Assembly: GCA_945881965.1 (NCBI GenBank)
Contig: CAMCVS010000004.1
Location: forward strand, 1-64,000
From: Paracoccus haematequi
GTDB lineage: Bacteria; Pseudomonadota; Alphaproteobacteria; Rhodobacterales; Rhodobacteraceae
Direction of reading: 5' to 3'
DNA: 64,000 nucleotides
Part shown: piece after piece, positions 37,601 to 46,235 of the stretch
How the letters are laid out: the number at the start of each line of letters is the position of its first letter
Numbering within the stretch: position 1 is the stretch's first letter
Made by a program: the position numbers and the translations under genes
Notes under the pieces: model-generated
The model's input: the letters and a program-made list of their open reading frames with translations, nothing else
What the model was told of the DNA's origin: nothing
Databases searched by the model: none

Positions 37601-38032
37601 GAATTGCGGCGATACCTGGGCCTCCAGCGGGAACCGCCGCAACAGCGCGGCACAGAACGAATGGATGGTCTGGATTTTCAACCCGCCCGGCGTTTCGATG
37701 GCGCGGGCAAAGAGCGTCCGCGCCTCATTGAGCCGCGCGGTATCCAGGGTCTGCTCCAGCCCCAGATCGAACAACTGCTGTGTCAGGGTCGCATCGTCCA
37801 GCATCGCCCAGGCCCCAAGACGGGCGAACAGGCGGTTCTGCATCTCGGTCGCTGCGGCCTTGGTATAGGTCAGGCACAACACCCGCTGCGGCGCGACCCC
37901 GTCCAGCAACAGCCGCGCCACCCGGTCGGTCAGCACACGGGTCTTGCCCGATCCGGCATTGGCGCTGACCCAGGTCGATGTGTCGGGCCGCGCGGCAAGG
38001 ATCTGCGCAGCGGTGGCGTCATTGCGGGTCAT
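34661..38032 (-). CDS. addA: Double-strand break repair helicase-nuclease AddA
   Basis: A 1123-residue UvrD-type helicase with a C-terminal nuclease, working with AddB to resect DNA ends for RecA. Walker A is SANAGSGKTRVLTDRVARLL near residue 22, the DEXX box is ILVDEAQDTNPLQWQ, motif VI includes LLYVAMTRAEKWL, and the nuclease part near the end has GIIDRLILRPGSVLAVDFKTN. The ATG at 38032 overlaps the addB stop by four bases. This is the alphaproteobacterial AddAB type rather than RecBCD. Confidence 0.95.
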   Translation of the reverse strand: MTRNDATAAQILAARPDTSTWVSANAGSGKTRVLTDRVARLLLDGVAPQRVLCLTYTKAAATEMQNRLFARLGAWAMLDDATLTQQLFDLGLEQTLDTARLNEARTLFARAIETPGGLKIQTIHSFCAALLRRFPLEAQVSPQFREMDDRAAALLRADLMRDMAEGPHRAAMERVAARLSGVDFDALAKSIVEKRAGFPGGQTRATLAPRFGLTPAARREDALAIAFDGSEAALMADFCRILATQTKSYQDKSAAFGALDYTAPTLNTLHALFGLFYDSKDVLLTGRLPQANHTAVRNAVAHLTDDLDAFMTRVDAARDHLAAIAALDATADLHAFAVPFLRAYQDRKLLRGWLDFDDLIQKARDLLAGSDVAAWVLYRLDGGIDHILVDEAQDTNPLQWQVIERLSEEMTSGVGARDNRARTIFVVGDKKQSIYSFQGADPRAFDAMRARFADRLKPGSPLETTTLQYSFRSSATILSLVDRTFDGRAASGFDDAEHRAFHADLPGRVDLWPVVEPAAKDDPPDDATLDWVSPDHHDTRLAARIAQDIARMIASETIPVQPRPGVPLTRRPVRAGDILILVQRRSALFGAIIRACKAAGLPIAGADRLKVGAELAVRDLAALLSFLATPEDDLALATALRSPLLGWSEQALFSLAHGRGPRSLWQTLREAQADHPDTWAMLRDLRDQTDFLRPYDLIERILIRHDGRRRLLARLGPEAQDGIDAFLAQALAYEDNDTPSLTGFLGWMQTDDLDIKRQMDGGADEIRVMTVHGAKGLESPIVILPDTMERREPNEAQVVLHDGLCWWWLPAKDQPAIYADMRGATLAARQAERDRLLYVAMTRAEKWLILAGAGDVKDDSDGWFARLTAVMAGATPHVFDFGAGKRLESDGWSDLPLMAVGSQPAAPTTVLPAWTQTHAPTAPKQAKPISPSALGGAKALPGEGLDEAAAKSYGALVHGLLDRLPATPPAMRAQVAAGLAQGHDLPDPLRDMAVTEALATLDNPGLAFLFGPDALSEQPFSVTLPGLGRVYGIIDRLILRPGSVLAVDFKTNRALPATATDVPDGLLRQMGAYAAALSALYPDRRVETALVWTRTGQLMPLPHDLVTAALQRAASLDAGQAGA

Positions 38033-40953
38033 GTCAGCACCTCGGGCGTGGCGGGCGTGGTTTCGTCCCATTCGCCAAAGCGGGCAAGGTGGTCATAGTC
38101 GCCGGGATAGGCGCTGCGTTCCATCTGTTTGCGCGCGGTGAACCCGGCCCCGCCGTCCAGATAATGCGCCAGCAGACGGCCCAGCCAGTCCCAGGTGGCA
38201 GCGACAAAATCCGCGCCATCCTTGGTGACCAGCGGCGCGCGTTGCACCTCGGCCTTGGACCCGATGCCAAGGAAGGCGGCCTGTGCCGTATCCGCAGGCG
38301 CGATGCCGTCGAACGCGCCGCGCTGGACCATTGCGGCGGTCAGTTGCAACTGCCGGTCAAAGCGGGCCTGTTGCTTTTCCGACGGCAGGCTGCCGGTTTT
38401 ATAGTCATAGAGATGCACCCGGCCATCGGCGGCGACATCAATGCGGTCGGCCTTGCCCGACAGGGTAAAGCCAAAGCGCGGCAATTCAGTGCGCCCGCGC
38501 ACCTCGAACCCAAGCGGCGTGGCGGTCTGCTGCCGCGCGGCCTCATGGGTCACGATTTCGGCGGCGATGCGGGTCAGGCGCGCCTGCCACAACATCCTCA
38601 CCTCGGGCCAGGGCACGGTTTGGGCCAGAATCGTCGCGGCATCGGCCAAAAGCTGATCCGCCGTCAGATGCGCGTCATCCGCCGTGGCGCGGCGGACAAA
38701 GGTTTCCAGCGCGGTATGCAGCGCGTTGCCCTTGAGCCGCGCATCCGCCGATTGCGTTAGTGGGTCCAAGGGCGTCAGCCGCAGGATTTCGCGGGCATAG
38801 ATCGCGTAGGGGTCGCGCACCAAGGTTTTGATCTGGGTGATCGACAGCTTGGTCAGCCGCGCGCGGGGCGGCGGGACCGGCGCGGGGCGGGGCGCTGGGG
38901 CGGTGCGGTCTGTCGCCTCCAGCGCATCAGACAGATGTAGCCAGGCCGTGCCGCGCGCGCGCATTGCAGCGACGGCCTGCGGACCGCCAGTGTCACGCAA
39001 CCCGTCCAACAGGTTCAACAGCCGGTTCAACCAGCGGGATGGCACCGTCTGCGCCTCGTCGCCGCGCAGGGACCGGGTCATCCAGACCTCGGGCGCGGCC
39101 ACCGCCTGTTGAAAATCATGCGCCGACAGCCCGACGCGGCGTTCGGGCAGCAACAGACCCGCTTCTGCCCGCATGGCCCGGTTCAGCCACGGATCGGGCG
39201 GCGGGGCGGCGGGCCAGATGCCATCGTTCAGCCCGGCAAGGATCAACAGGTCCGCGCCCTGCACCCGCGCCTCAAGCGTGCCCCAGATCAGGATGCGCGG
39301 GTCGGGGTCGGTGGCCGACCGCACCTCTTCGCCCGCCAGCAGCGCATCCAGCAGATCAGCGAAATCAGTGGGCGACATGACGCCGCCATAGGGGGCCTCT
39401 TGGGCCAGATCATCCATCACCGCGCGCGCGTTGGCCCCGGCGTCAGCCTCCCACAGCCCGCCGGACCCCGGCATCGGCCCGCCTGCCAGACTTTCGGCCA
39501 AGGCGCGGTGATGCGCCACCAGATCGGTCAGCGGCGCAGGCCGCGCGGTCGCGGCGCAGAACCGGGCGATGACCCAGGTGGTCCAGTCCTGCACATCGGC
39601 GTCCTGTGTCGCGGCCCATTCGGTCAGCCGGTCGGCATCGGGAAACGGCATCCCGTGGCGGCGGATATGCAGTTCCAGCATCCGCGCGCGGCGCAGATGT
39701 GGCCCGCGCCCCGGCCCGGAATGGCACAGCGGATGCTTCAGCACGATCAACAGGCGTTCCGCTGTCAGCCGGTCGCGCATCAGGTCCGCCACATGGCGCA
39801 GAAACCGTCCCGGCGCGGACAGGCGCAGCGGCAAGCCCGCGCTGTCATCCGCGATCAGCCGCCAGCGGTCCAGATGCGCCTGCACCGACCGGGTCAACAG
39901 CCGGTCGGGCGTGATCAGCGCGGCGGTGCGGTTTTCCTCGGCTGCGGCACGCAGGCGCAGCGCGATGGCGAGGGCTTCGTGGCGGCGCGAGGGTGCTTCC
40001 AGCAGGGTAACGTGATCGGTGGCGGGCATCAGATCGGTCAAAGCCGGCCCCTCGGCGCGCCAGCAATCGGTGACGGGCGCGGGCCGCAGCGCCAAAGATA
40101 TCAGCCGGTTGCGCGCCGGATCGGGTGCCGCCGCCCCCGGCCAAGGCGCGATATCCTGCGGCCCGATGGTCAGGTCCGCCATCAAGCGGCGATAACGCGC
40201 CTGCGGGTGATCCTCTGCGGTCAGAGGGTCGCGCAGATCGTCCCAGGCGGCGTGCGGCATGGCGAAGTCATACCCCGGCAGCACCACCGCGCCCTGCGGC
40301 AACCGCGCAACAGCCATCATCAACAGCCGCATCGTGGCGCGCGATCCGGTGGAACCGGCCACAATCACCGGATGGGCGGGCGGCGCGGCCTGCCATGCGG
40401 CGATCTGGTCCAGCACGGCGGCGCGTTGGCGGGCCTGTGCATCGGGGCCGATGTCCGTGCGCGCCATGTAATCCGCGACAATGCCCAGAAACGCCTGCGC
40501 GCGCGCCCAATGTGCGGAATGACCCGACACATCCAGCGCCGCGATACGGGCGGGGGGCACGTCTTCGCCCTGCATCTCGTCCATCAGCGCAGCAAGGCTG
40601 TCGGCCAGATCATACAGCGCGGCGCGCGGCGCGAGATCGGGCTGCGCCTCCAGTAGCCGCGCGATCAGCCGCGCCAGCTCCAGCCGCCGCCGCAGGGGCG
40701 ATGCTGCGCGCGCATCGGGCGGGGTCAGCGATTGTAACGTGTCGATCCGGGGCAACAGCACCGGGGGGCCATCGTGGAACAGATCAGTCAGCCGCCGCTG
40801 CATCCGGGCTGTGTTCACGATTATCCGCACCCGCGCGAGGTGTTCAGGCGGGCGATGGGCATGGGCTGTGCGCAGATGCGCCACCAAGGCGCGCGGGTAA
40901 TCGGTGCCGGGCGGCATGCCAAACACACGCGGCTTCAGGATCGGGTCAAACAT
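38029..40953 (-). CDS. addB: Double-strand break repair protein AddB
   Basis: A 974-residue partner of AddA. The first half is a helicase-like fold without a clear Walker A, as expected for the alphaproteobacterial AddB. The C-terminal PD-(D/E)XK nuclease is visible in GKADRIDVAADGRVHLYDYKTG near residue 840, preceded by LSITQIKTLVRDPYAIYAREIL, a RecB-like segment. No four-cysteine iron-sulfur pattern was obvious. It overlaps murU upstream by eight bases and addA downstream by four. Confidence 0.92.
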   Translation of the reverse strand: MFDPILKPRVFGMPPGTDYPRALVAHLRTAHAHRPPEHLARVRIIVNTARMQRRLTDLFHDGPPVLLPRIDTLQSLTPPDARAASPLRRRLELARLIARLLEAQPDLAPRAALYDLADSLAALMDEMQGEDVPPARIAALDVSGHSAHWARAQAFLGIVADYMARTDIGPDAQARQRAAVLDQIAAWQAAPPAHPVIVAGSTGSRATMRLLMMAVARLPQGAVVLPGYDFAMPHAAWDDLRDPLTAEDHPQARYRRLMADLTIGPQDIAPWPGAAAPDPARNRLISLALRPAPVTDCWRAEGPALTDLMPATDHVTLLEAPSRRHEALAIALRLRAAAEENRTAALITPDRLLTRSVQAHLDRWRLIADDSAGLPLRLSAPGRFLRHVADLMRDRLTAERLLIVLKHPLCHSGPGRGPHLRRARMLELHIRRHGMPFPDADRLTEWAATQDADVQDWTTWVIARFCAATARPAPLTDLVAHHRALAESLAGGPMPGSGGLWEADAGANARAVMDDLAQEAPYGGVMSPTDFADLLDALLAGEEVRSATDPDPRILIWGTLEARVQGADLLILAGLNDGIWPAAPPPDPWLNRAMRAEAGLLLPERRVGLSAHDFQQAVAAPEVWMTRSLRGDEAQTVPSRWLNRLLNLLDGLRDTGGPQAVAAMRARGTAWLHLSDALEATDRTAPAPRPAPVPPPRARLTKLSITQIKTLVRDPYAIYAREILRLTPLDPLTQSADARLKGNALHTALETFVRRATADDAHLTADQLLADAATILAQTVPWPEVRMLWQARLTRIAAEIVTHEAARQQTATPLGFEVRGRTELPRFGFTLSGKADRIDVAADGRVHLYDYKTGSLPSEKQQARFDRQLQLTAAMVQRGAFDGIAPADTAQAAFLGIGSKAEVQRAPLVTKDGADFVAATWDWLGRLLAHYLDGGAGFTARKQMERSAYPGDYDHLARFGEWDETTPATPEVLT

Positions 40954-41626
40954 CGCGCGCCAGCATCTGTTCGGCCAACGCGATGCCTTCGGGGCGGCCG
41001 ACGTCGCACCACTGGCCGGGATAGTCCAGCAGATGCAGTGTGCCGCGATCCAGCATCCCCTGCCACAACCGGTTCAGCGAAAACACCCGGTCCGGGATCG
41101 CGGCCAGCCCATCGGTCGTAACGATTTGCGCGCCAGTATAGACCCGCCCCAGCCCGCGCCGCGCGGGGACATCAGCGGTGAAATCACCCGCACCGGTGTA
41201 ACCCGTGGCGCGCGCGACAGGCAGGCACAGCAGCAGCGCCTCCATCTCGGGCTGCCATGCCGCGGCCAGCAGGGCCAAGGGGTTCGGCCCGCGCCATGCG
41301 TAATCGGTGTTCAGCGTGAACACCGGCCCCTCCCCCAGCAGCGGCAAGGCATGGCGCAGCCCGCCGCCGGTTTCAAGGATATCTGGCTGTTCGGGCGACA
41401 GCACCACGTCGGTTCCCGCCAGATGTGCGGCGATCTGATCGTTCAGATAATGCGTGTTCACCACGATACGGCGCGGGGCCACACCGCGCGCGATGTCCAG
41501 CGCGTGATCCAGCAAGGCCCGCCCCGCGACCGGGATCAAAGGTTTGGGCCGGGTGCGGGTCAGATCACCCATCCGCGTGCCGAACCCGGCCGCGAACAGC
41601 ATCACAGCATCGGGACGGTTCCGCAT
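40946..41626 (-). CDS. murU: MurNAc-1-phosphate uridylyltransferase-like nucleotidyltransferase
   Basis: A 226-residue sugar-nucleotide transferase with the signature VMLFAAGFGTRMGDLTRTRPKPLIPV at its start and the later metal-binding LNTDYAW. Together with the upstream AmgK-like kinase it fits the MurU step of cell-wall recycling, making UDP-MurNAc from MurNAc-1-phosphate and bypassing fosfomycin-sensitive synthesis. ATG 41626 lies inside the end of amgK (25-base overlap). A general NDP-sugar synthesis role cannot be excluded, but the pairing with amgK is strong support. Confidence 0.82.
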   Translation of the reverse strand: MRNRPDAVMLFAAGFGTRMGDLTRTRPKPLIPVAGRALLDHALDIARGVAPRRIVVNTHYLNDQIAAHLAGTDVVLSPEQPDILETGGGLRHALPLLGEGPVFTLNTDYAWRGPNPLALLAAAWQPEMEALLLCLPVARATGYTGAGDFTADVPARRGLGRVYTGAQIVTTDGLAAIPDRVFSLNRLWQGMLDRGTLHLLDYPGQWCDVGRPEGIALAEQMLARDV

Positions 41627-42621
41627 AGGTCTTTCAGCCTTTGCAACAGGGCGGGCGTGGGGACGGGCAGGTCGGCGCGGATGCACGCGGCGATCGGGGC
41701 CAATGCAGGGTGCGACAGACAGCGGTCCAGATGGCCCCAGACGCGCGGGATCAGGTCCACATAATGCGGCTTGGCATAATGCAACGACAGCCGCGCGAAG
41801 ACGCCAAGGATACGCAGGTTCCGCTGCGCGCCCAAGAGGTGATAGGCGCGGTCGAACGCGGCGGCGTCCTGCCCGGTGCGCGTCACATAGTGCGCGATGG
41901 TCGCCCGTTCGATGTCAGAGCCGACATCGCGGCGGGCGTCCTGCAACATCGACACCAGATCATAGGCCGGATGCCCGGTCATCGCATCCTGAAAATCCAA
42001 CAGCCCGGTGCGCGCCGCCCCGGCACGATCCGGCAGCCAGATCAGGTTTTCCGCATGGTAATCGCGCAGGATCATCACGGGCGCGCGCGGCGCGATCTGG
42101 TCCAGCAAGGAGGCGCATTGGGCCATGAACGGGTCGATCCCCGTATCATCGCCCAGCGCACCCCGGCGATACCAGGTCCAGGCCAGCGCGGCCATCCGGG
42201 TCATCGTCGCCGTGTCATAGGGTTTCAGGTCCGGCGCGGGCGGGTGGGCGTGCAGCGTGATCAGCGCGTCGGTGGCGTTGGTGTAAAGCGTCTGTTCCAG
42301 ATCCGGTGCGCCGGGGATCACGCGCGCGAACAATGCGTCGCCCAGATCCTCCAGCAGCAGGAAACCAGACACCTCATCAGCAGCGTAAACTTGCGGCGCG
42401 GACAGGCCAAGCGCGGACAGATGGCGCGCGACGCGGACGAAGGGGCGCACATCCTCGCCCTTGGCGGGGTCGGCGTCCATCAGCACGGCGGTGCCGCCAC
42501 CCGCCCGATGCAGGCGGAAATATTTCCGGTTGGACGCGTCACCGGCCAGCATCACGGGCGCAATACCCGCCCAGTCGGTCCCGGTCAGAAAAGAGGTGGC
42601 CAGCGCGGCGCGGTCAGTCAT
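41602..42621 (-). CDS. amgK: Aminoglycoside-phosphotransferase-fold sugar kinase (AmgK-like)
   Basis: A 339-residue APH-fold kinase, probably the anomeric MurNAc/GlcNAc kinase of peptidoglycan recycling. Catalytic parts are MILRDYHAENLIWLPD (Brenner motif with the catalytic aspartate) and TGLLDFQDAMTGHPAYDLVS with the metal-binding aspartate. The N-terminal DASNRKYFRLHRAGG is the nucleotide loop of this branch. The ATG overlaps the tsaE stop. The tsaE-amgK-murU order matches recycling clusters in other proteobacteria. Confidence 0.85.
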   Translation of the reverse strand: MTDRAALATSFLTGTDWAGIAPVMLAGDASNRKYFRLHRAGGGTAVLMDADPAKGEDVRPFVRVARHLSALGLSAPQVYAADEVSGFLLLEDLGDALFARVIPGAPDLEQTLYTNATDALITLHAHPPAPDLKPYDTATMTRMAALAWTWYRRGALGDDTGIDPFMAQCASLLDQIAPRAPVMILRDYHAENLIWLPDRAGAARTGLLDFQDAMTGHPAYDLVSMLQDARRDVGSDIERATIAHYVTRTGQDAAAFDRAYHLLGAQRNLRILGVFARLSLHYAKPHYVDLIPRVWGHLDRCLSHPALAPIAACIRADLPVPTPALLQRLKDLCGTVPML

Positions 42622-43076
42622 GGCACGATATCCTTCAAGCGGTCCGGCCAGCCGTCGCCCGCCACGCATGTGATCTGCCGCTGGTCATCGCCCGCCCCTT
42701 GCGCAAACACAAGCCGCAGCGCACCGGGCGGCAGGCGTATGCCCAGACGGTCGGGCCATTCGATCAGGCAGATCGCGCTGTCAAAGGCGTCGGACAGGCC
42801 AAGCTCTTCGACCTCGGACGGGTCGGTCAGGCGATAGAGGTCGGCATGCCAGATCGGGCCTGCCACGCTGTCATAGACCTGCACCAGCGTGAAGGTGGGT
42901 GACGGCACATCTTCGGGCCGGATCAGCAGCGACTGGATCAGCGCGCGGGCGAAATGCGTCTTGCCGGCGCCGATGGGCCCGTCCAGCAGCAGCACATCGC
43001 CAGACCGCAAGCGCGCGCCGATCCGGCGGGCAAGGGCGGCTGTGTCATCGCTGGACTGGCTGGCGAACAGGATCAT
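42618..43076 (-). CDS. tsaE: tRNA threonylcarbamoyladenosine biosynthesis ATPase TsaE
   Basis: A 152-residue ATPase needed with TsaB and TsaD for the t6A37 tRNA modification. Walker A is LDGPIGAGKTHFARAL and the family segment SPTFTLVQVYD follows, then HADLYRL and the Walker B-like ICLIEWPDRLG. ATG 43076 is the first codon giving a normal TsaE start (MILFASQSSDDT); the longer open frame upstream has no family match. tsaD is also in the window, at 55.6 kb. Confidence 0.92.
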   Translation of the reverse strand: MILFASQSSDDTAALARRIGARLRSGDVLLLDGPIGAGKTHFARALIQSLLIRPEDVPSPTFTLVQVYDSVAGPIWHADLYRLTDPSEVEELGLSDAFDSAICLIEWPDRLGIRLPPGALRLVFAQGAGDDQRQITCVAGDGWPDRLKDIVP

Positions 43077-43125
43077 GGCCCAAGGTTTAACGGCCCTGTG
43101 CGGTGCCGCAAGAGGCGCAACCGTT

Positions 43126-44682
43126 TCAGGGAACAAAAGCCAGCGCCGGGTGCGAGGCTTTTGGCGCGGGGTCTTTTGCGGTGGTCGCAAAAACAACCAT
43201 GGCCGATCCGCCGGGCAAAGCCGCCGCATGGCACATCACCTGCGCCCCATCGGTTTTCGTGATCAGCAAAGCTGGCGGTGCCGTGCCGGTTTTGGTCAGG
43301 AACGCCTGAACCGCGGTCCAGTCGACGTCAGTTGCGCTGTCCGCCTGCCAATGCCGCAACGCATCCGTCACGGTCGTGTCGCTGAACGCAAGGTCGGGAT
43401 TGGCGCGCCACAAGGTGCCATAGGCGGTGTTCGACAGGATCAGCACCCCGGTGGGCGAGAACACCGCGATGGCCTCTGGCAATTGGTTCAGCACAGCGCG
43501 GCCCAGCCCCAACTCGCTGCGAAACCGCCGGGTGAGGGTCATTTCCGCCGAGATATCCTCGAACACGAAGGCAATCGCGCCATCCGGATGCGGACGCCCG
43601 GTGACGCGATAGGTCTGCCCGCCGGGCAGCACCCAGGTTTCCAGAAATTTGCCATCGGCGGCGGCGGCGACCAGTTGGGCCATGCGGTGCCGCCAGGACG
43701 CATAGTCGCGCGGCTCCGGCATGGTCTGACTGTCGCGCATCCGGTCGAAAACCGCGCTGAGTGTCGGCCGCGATGACAGGAAATCGGCGGGAAGGGCCGT
43801 CAGGTCGATCAGCGCCGGATTGAACAGCGCCAGCCGCCGGTCGCGGTCAAAGATCGCCAGCCCGATGGACAAGGTGGCAAAGGTCTTGGTCAGGGTTTGC
43901 ACAAAATTGCGCTGGGCGGTTTCGGCCTGCACCACGTCGTCGATGCAGAGCGCGTAATGCAGCACGTTGTCGCCGCTGCGCGCGGTGGTCACGTTGAACC
44001 AGCGCAGCCCGCCCCCCGGCAGCGCCAGCGACACGCGCTGCGGCGTCACCTTGGTCGGGTCAAGGTCGGCGGGCGCAAACAGCGGTGCAATGCCGCGCGC
44101 GGCGGGAAAATCCGGCATCAGCCGCTGTGCCAGCCGCAGGTAGGTGCCGTTGGCCCATGTGATCCGCTGTCCGCGCCCGGTTTGCCAGACGGCCAGCGGC
44201 GATTGATCGGCGGCGCGGCGCAGCGTGGGCATCTCTTCGATCTGACGCAACAGGTCGGCATCGGCGTGCCGCGCGTGTTCCGGCGCAAGATCAAGCCGCA
44301 CCCGTCCACCCATCGCTGTCAGGCACAGGGGTTGGATATGGCCCGCCGTGCCGGGGGCCAGCCTCAGCAGCCCACCGTCAAGATCATCGCGCAGATCAAC
44401 GGGGCGGGCCGGAAACCCCGGAAACAGCGGCGCAAAGATGCGCGCGGCCTGATCCCAGCCGGATTGCGGGTCCGGCGTTGGCCCCAGCAAGGCGCGCGCC
44501 GCCGGGGACGCGTCCAGCAGGCGATCGCCCTCGAACAGCATCGAGATCGACTGATCCTGCGCCTGCGCGGCGATCATCCGCAGCCGCGCGCGGCGTTCGG
44601 CCCGCCACAACACGACTACGGCCCCCAGCAATAGGGCCAGCCCGGCATGAAACAGCGATCCCGCAAAGATCAGATCAGGCAT
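43126..44682 (-). CDS. PAS-domain signalling protein without a kinase domain
   Basis: A 518-residue protein with an N-terminal membrane anchor (about residues 5-26, IFAGSLFHAGLALLLGAVVVLW) and three PAS-like repeats: one near 150-230 (LAVWQTGRGQRITWANGTYLRL), one near 270-390 (LSIGLAIFDRDRRLALFNPAL) and one near 410-500 (PEAIAVFSPTGVLILSNTAYGTLW). No histidine-kinase H-box, ATPase, GGDEF or EAL motif can be seen, so the output is unknown. A full CtrA-type site lies just upstream. It is the first gene of the leftward tsaE-trxA block. Confidence 0.8.
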   Translation of the reverse strand: MPDLIFAGSLFHAGLALLLGAVVVLWRAERRARLRMIAAQAQDQSISMLFEGDRLLDASPAARALLGPTPDPQSGWDQAARIFAPLFPGFPARPVDLRDDLDGGLLRLAPGTAGHIQPLCLTAMGGRVRLDLAPEHARHADADLLRQIEEMPTLRRAADQSPLAVWQTGRGQRITWANGTYLRLAQRLMPDFPAARGIAPLFAPADLDPTKVTPQRVSLALPGGGLRWFNVTTARSGDNVLHYALCIDDVVQAETAQRNFVQTLTKTFATLSIGLAIFDRDRRLALFNPALIDLTALPADFLSSRPTLSAVFDRMRDSQTMPEPRDYASWRHRMAQLVAAAADGKFLETWVLPGGQTYRVTGRPHPDGAIAFVFEDISAEMTLTRRFRSELGLGRAVLNQLPEAIAVFSPTGVLILSNTAYGTLWRANPDLAFSDTTVTDALRHWQADSATDVDWTAVQAFLTKTGTAPPALLITKTDGAQVMCHAAALPGGSAMVVFATTAKDPAPKASHPALAFVP

Positions 44683-44731
44683 GGCGCATCCGGGGCAAGG
44701 CAAGTCATGCCAAGGCTTGCCCCCTTCCCGG

Positions 44732-44746
44732 TTAAGGTCCGGTTAA
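44732..44746. promoter_or_regulatory. CtrA-type binding site TTAA-N7-TTAA(C)
   Basis: TTAA-GGTCCGG-TTAA followed by C is an exact match to the full CtrA consensus TTAA-N7-TTAAC known from Caulobacter. It lies between the regB stop and the PAS-protein start, 50 bp from that start codon, where a promoter for the PAS gene is expected. Confidence 0.6.
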
Positions 44747-44748
44747 CG

Positions 44749-46164
44749 TCAGATCAGCAGCGGGCGATTTTCGCCCAATGGGGCCGCCGCGCGCGCCGCT
44801 GCGTCAATGCGGTCACGCGGCCAGACAACCGCGACCACAGCGCCGCAGCGGTCGGGCTGTTCACTGGGGGGCAGGAAGGCGTCGCCGCCGTTGGCAAAAC
44901 TGAGGTCAGCCCCCGTGCGTTCCAACAGCGTCTTGGCGATGAACAGGCCCAGCCCCATGCCTTCATACCCCGGACGCTGCCCGCCGCGCCGCCGTGCCAC
45001 AAAGGGATCCCCGATGCGCCCGATCAGATGCGCGGGATAGCCCTGCCCGTCGTCCATGATCCGCACCATGATCCGGGTCTGGTCCCATTCACAGTCGATC
45101 CAGACCCGGTCCCGCGCGAAATCCACCCCATTCTGCACCAGATTGCGCAGGCCGTGGATGATTTCGGGCGACCGCAGCACGGTCGGATGCGGCAAATCAG
45201 CCGCCCCGCTGGGACCGGCATCGAACAGCACGGTCTTGCCCCGCGCCAGATGCGGCTCTGCCGCCTCGCGCAGCACGGCCATCAACGGGGCCTGCCGCAG
45301 ATGCAGGTCGTCCTTTCCGGCCTGCCCCATCGACCGCAGGATATCGCGGCAACGGTCGGCCTGCGCGCGGATCAGGCGGGCATCATCTTGCAGGTCGGGG
45401 CGGTCGGACAGTTCTTCGATCAACTCCGCCGAGGTCAGTTTGATGGTGGCCAGTGGCGTGCCCAGTTCATGCGCGGCAGCGGCGACCACCCCGCCGATGT
45501 CGGTCAGTTTCTGTTCGCGCAACAGCGCCATCTGCGTCGCCTCCAGCGCGTCCGACATCGCATGCATCTCGACCGCGACGCGGCGGGCATAGAGGCTGAG
45601 GAACACCACCGCGATCACGATGGCGACCCAATTGCCGAACAGGAACAGGTCGGGCACCCGCAGATATTCACCGGTTTCGGTCATCAGCGGCATATGTGCG
45701 CGCGCCAGAATGGTCGCCAGCGCAATCGCGGTCAGCCCCAGCATCACGGTGGACCGCGCGGTCAGCACCCCCGCCGACACCATCACCGGGCCCAGCAGCA
45801 GCACATAGAACGGGTTGTGCAGCCCGCCCGAAATGAACAGCAAAAGACCCAGTTGCAGCAGATCGAACAGCACCATCAGCAGGTTTTCAGTTTCGGTCAG
45901 CCGCTTGGTTTCCGGGAAAATCACCATCGCGATCAGGTTCGCGATGATGGCGGTGCCGATCACCAGCAGGCATAGCCCTAGGTCAAGTTGCAGGTCATAC
46001 ATCGCCTGCGCGAAGATGATTGCGCCGACCTGTCCGGCGATGGCGATCCAGCGCAACAGGATCACGGTGCGCAGCCGGATCCAGTTGCCGCGCTGACGGC
46101 CTTTGAAAAGCCCGATGGAAAGATCACTCATCTGTGCGATTTCGTCCTGTTGTGTGGCCGCCAT
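44749..46164 (-). CDS. regB: Redox-sensing histidine kinase RegB (PrrB)
   Basis: A 471-residue membrane histidine kinase that controls photosynthesis, carbon fixation and respiration genes according to redox state. Six hydrophobic segments span about residues 32-193; the ubiquinone-sensing GGLHNPF is at 113-119; the phospho-histidine is H232 in AHELGTPLATIKL; and the redox-active cysteine is C272 in DRCRDILRSMG, all in register with Rhodobacter RegB. The C-terminal ATPase has GYEGMGLGLFIAKTLL. It is divergent from senC and regA. Confidence 0.95.
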   Translation of the reverse strand: MAATQQDEIAQMSDLSIGLFKGRQRGNWIRLRTVILLRWIAIAGQVGAIIFAQAMYDLQLDLGLCLLVIGTAIIANLIAMVIFPETKRLTETENLLMVLFDLLQLGLLLFISGGLHNPFYVLLLGPVMVSAGVLTARSTVMLGLTAIALATILARAHMPLMTETGEYLRVPDLFLFGNWVAIVIAVVFLSLYARRVAVEMHAMSDALEATQMALLREQKLTDIGGVVAAAAHELGTPLATIKLTSAELIEELSDRPDLQDDARLIRAQADRCRDILRSMGQAGKDDLHLRQAPLMAVLREAAEPHLARGKTVLFDAGPSGAADLPHPTVLRSPEIIHGLRNLVQNGVDFARDRVWIDCEWDQTRIMVRIMDDGQGYPAHLIGRIGDPFVARRRGGQRPGYEGMGLGLFIAKTLLERTGADLSFANGGDAFLPPSEQPDRCGAVVAVVWPRDRIDAAARAAAPLGENRPLLI

Positions 46165-46235
46165 CGGTCAAATATGGCAGCGCTGGCGGTTTAATCCATC
46201 CCTGGCGCTGCGCCGGAACCATGAAAGGGTGTTGC

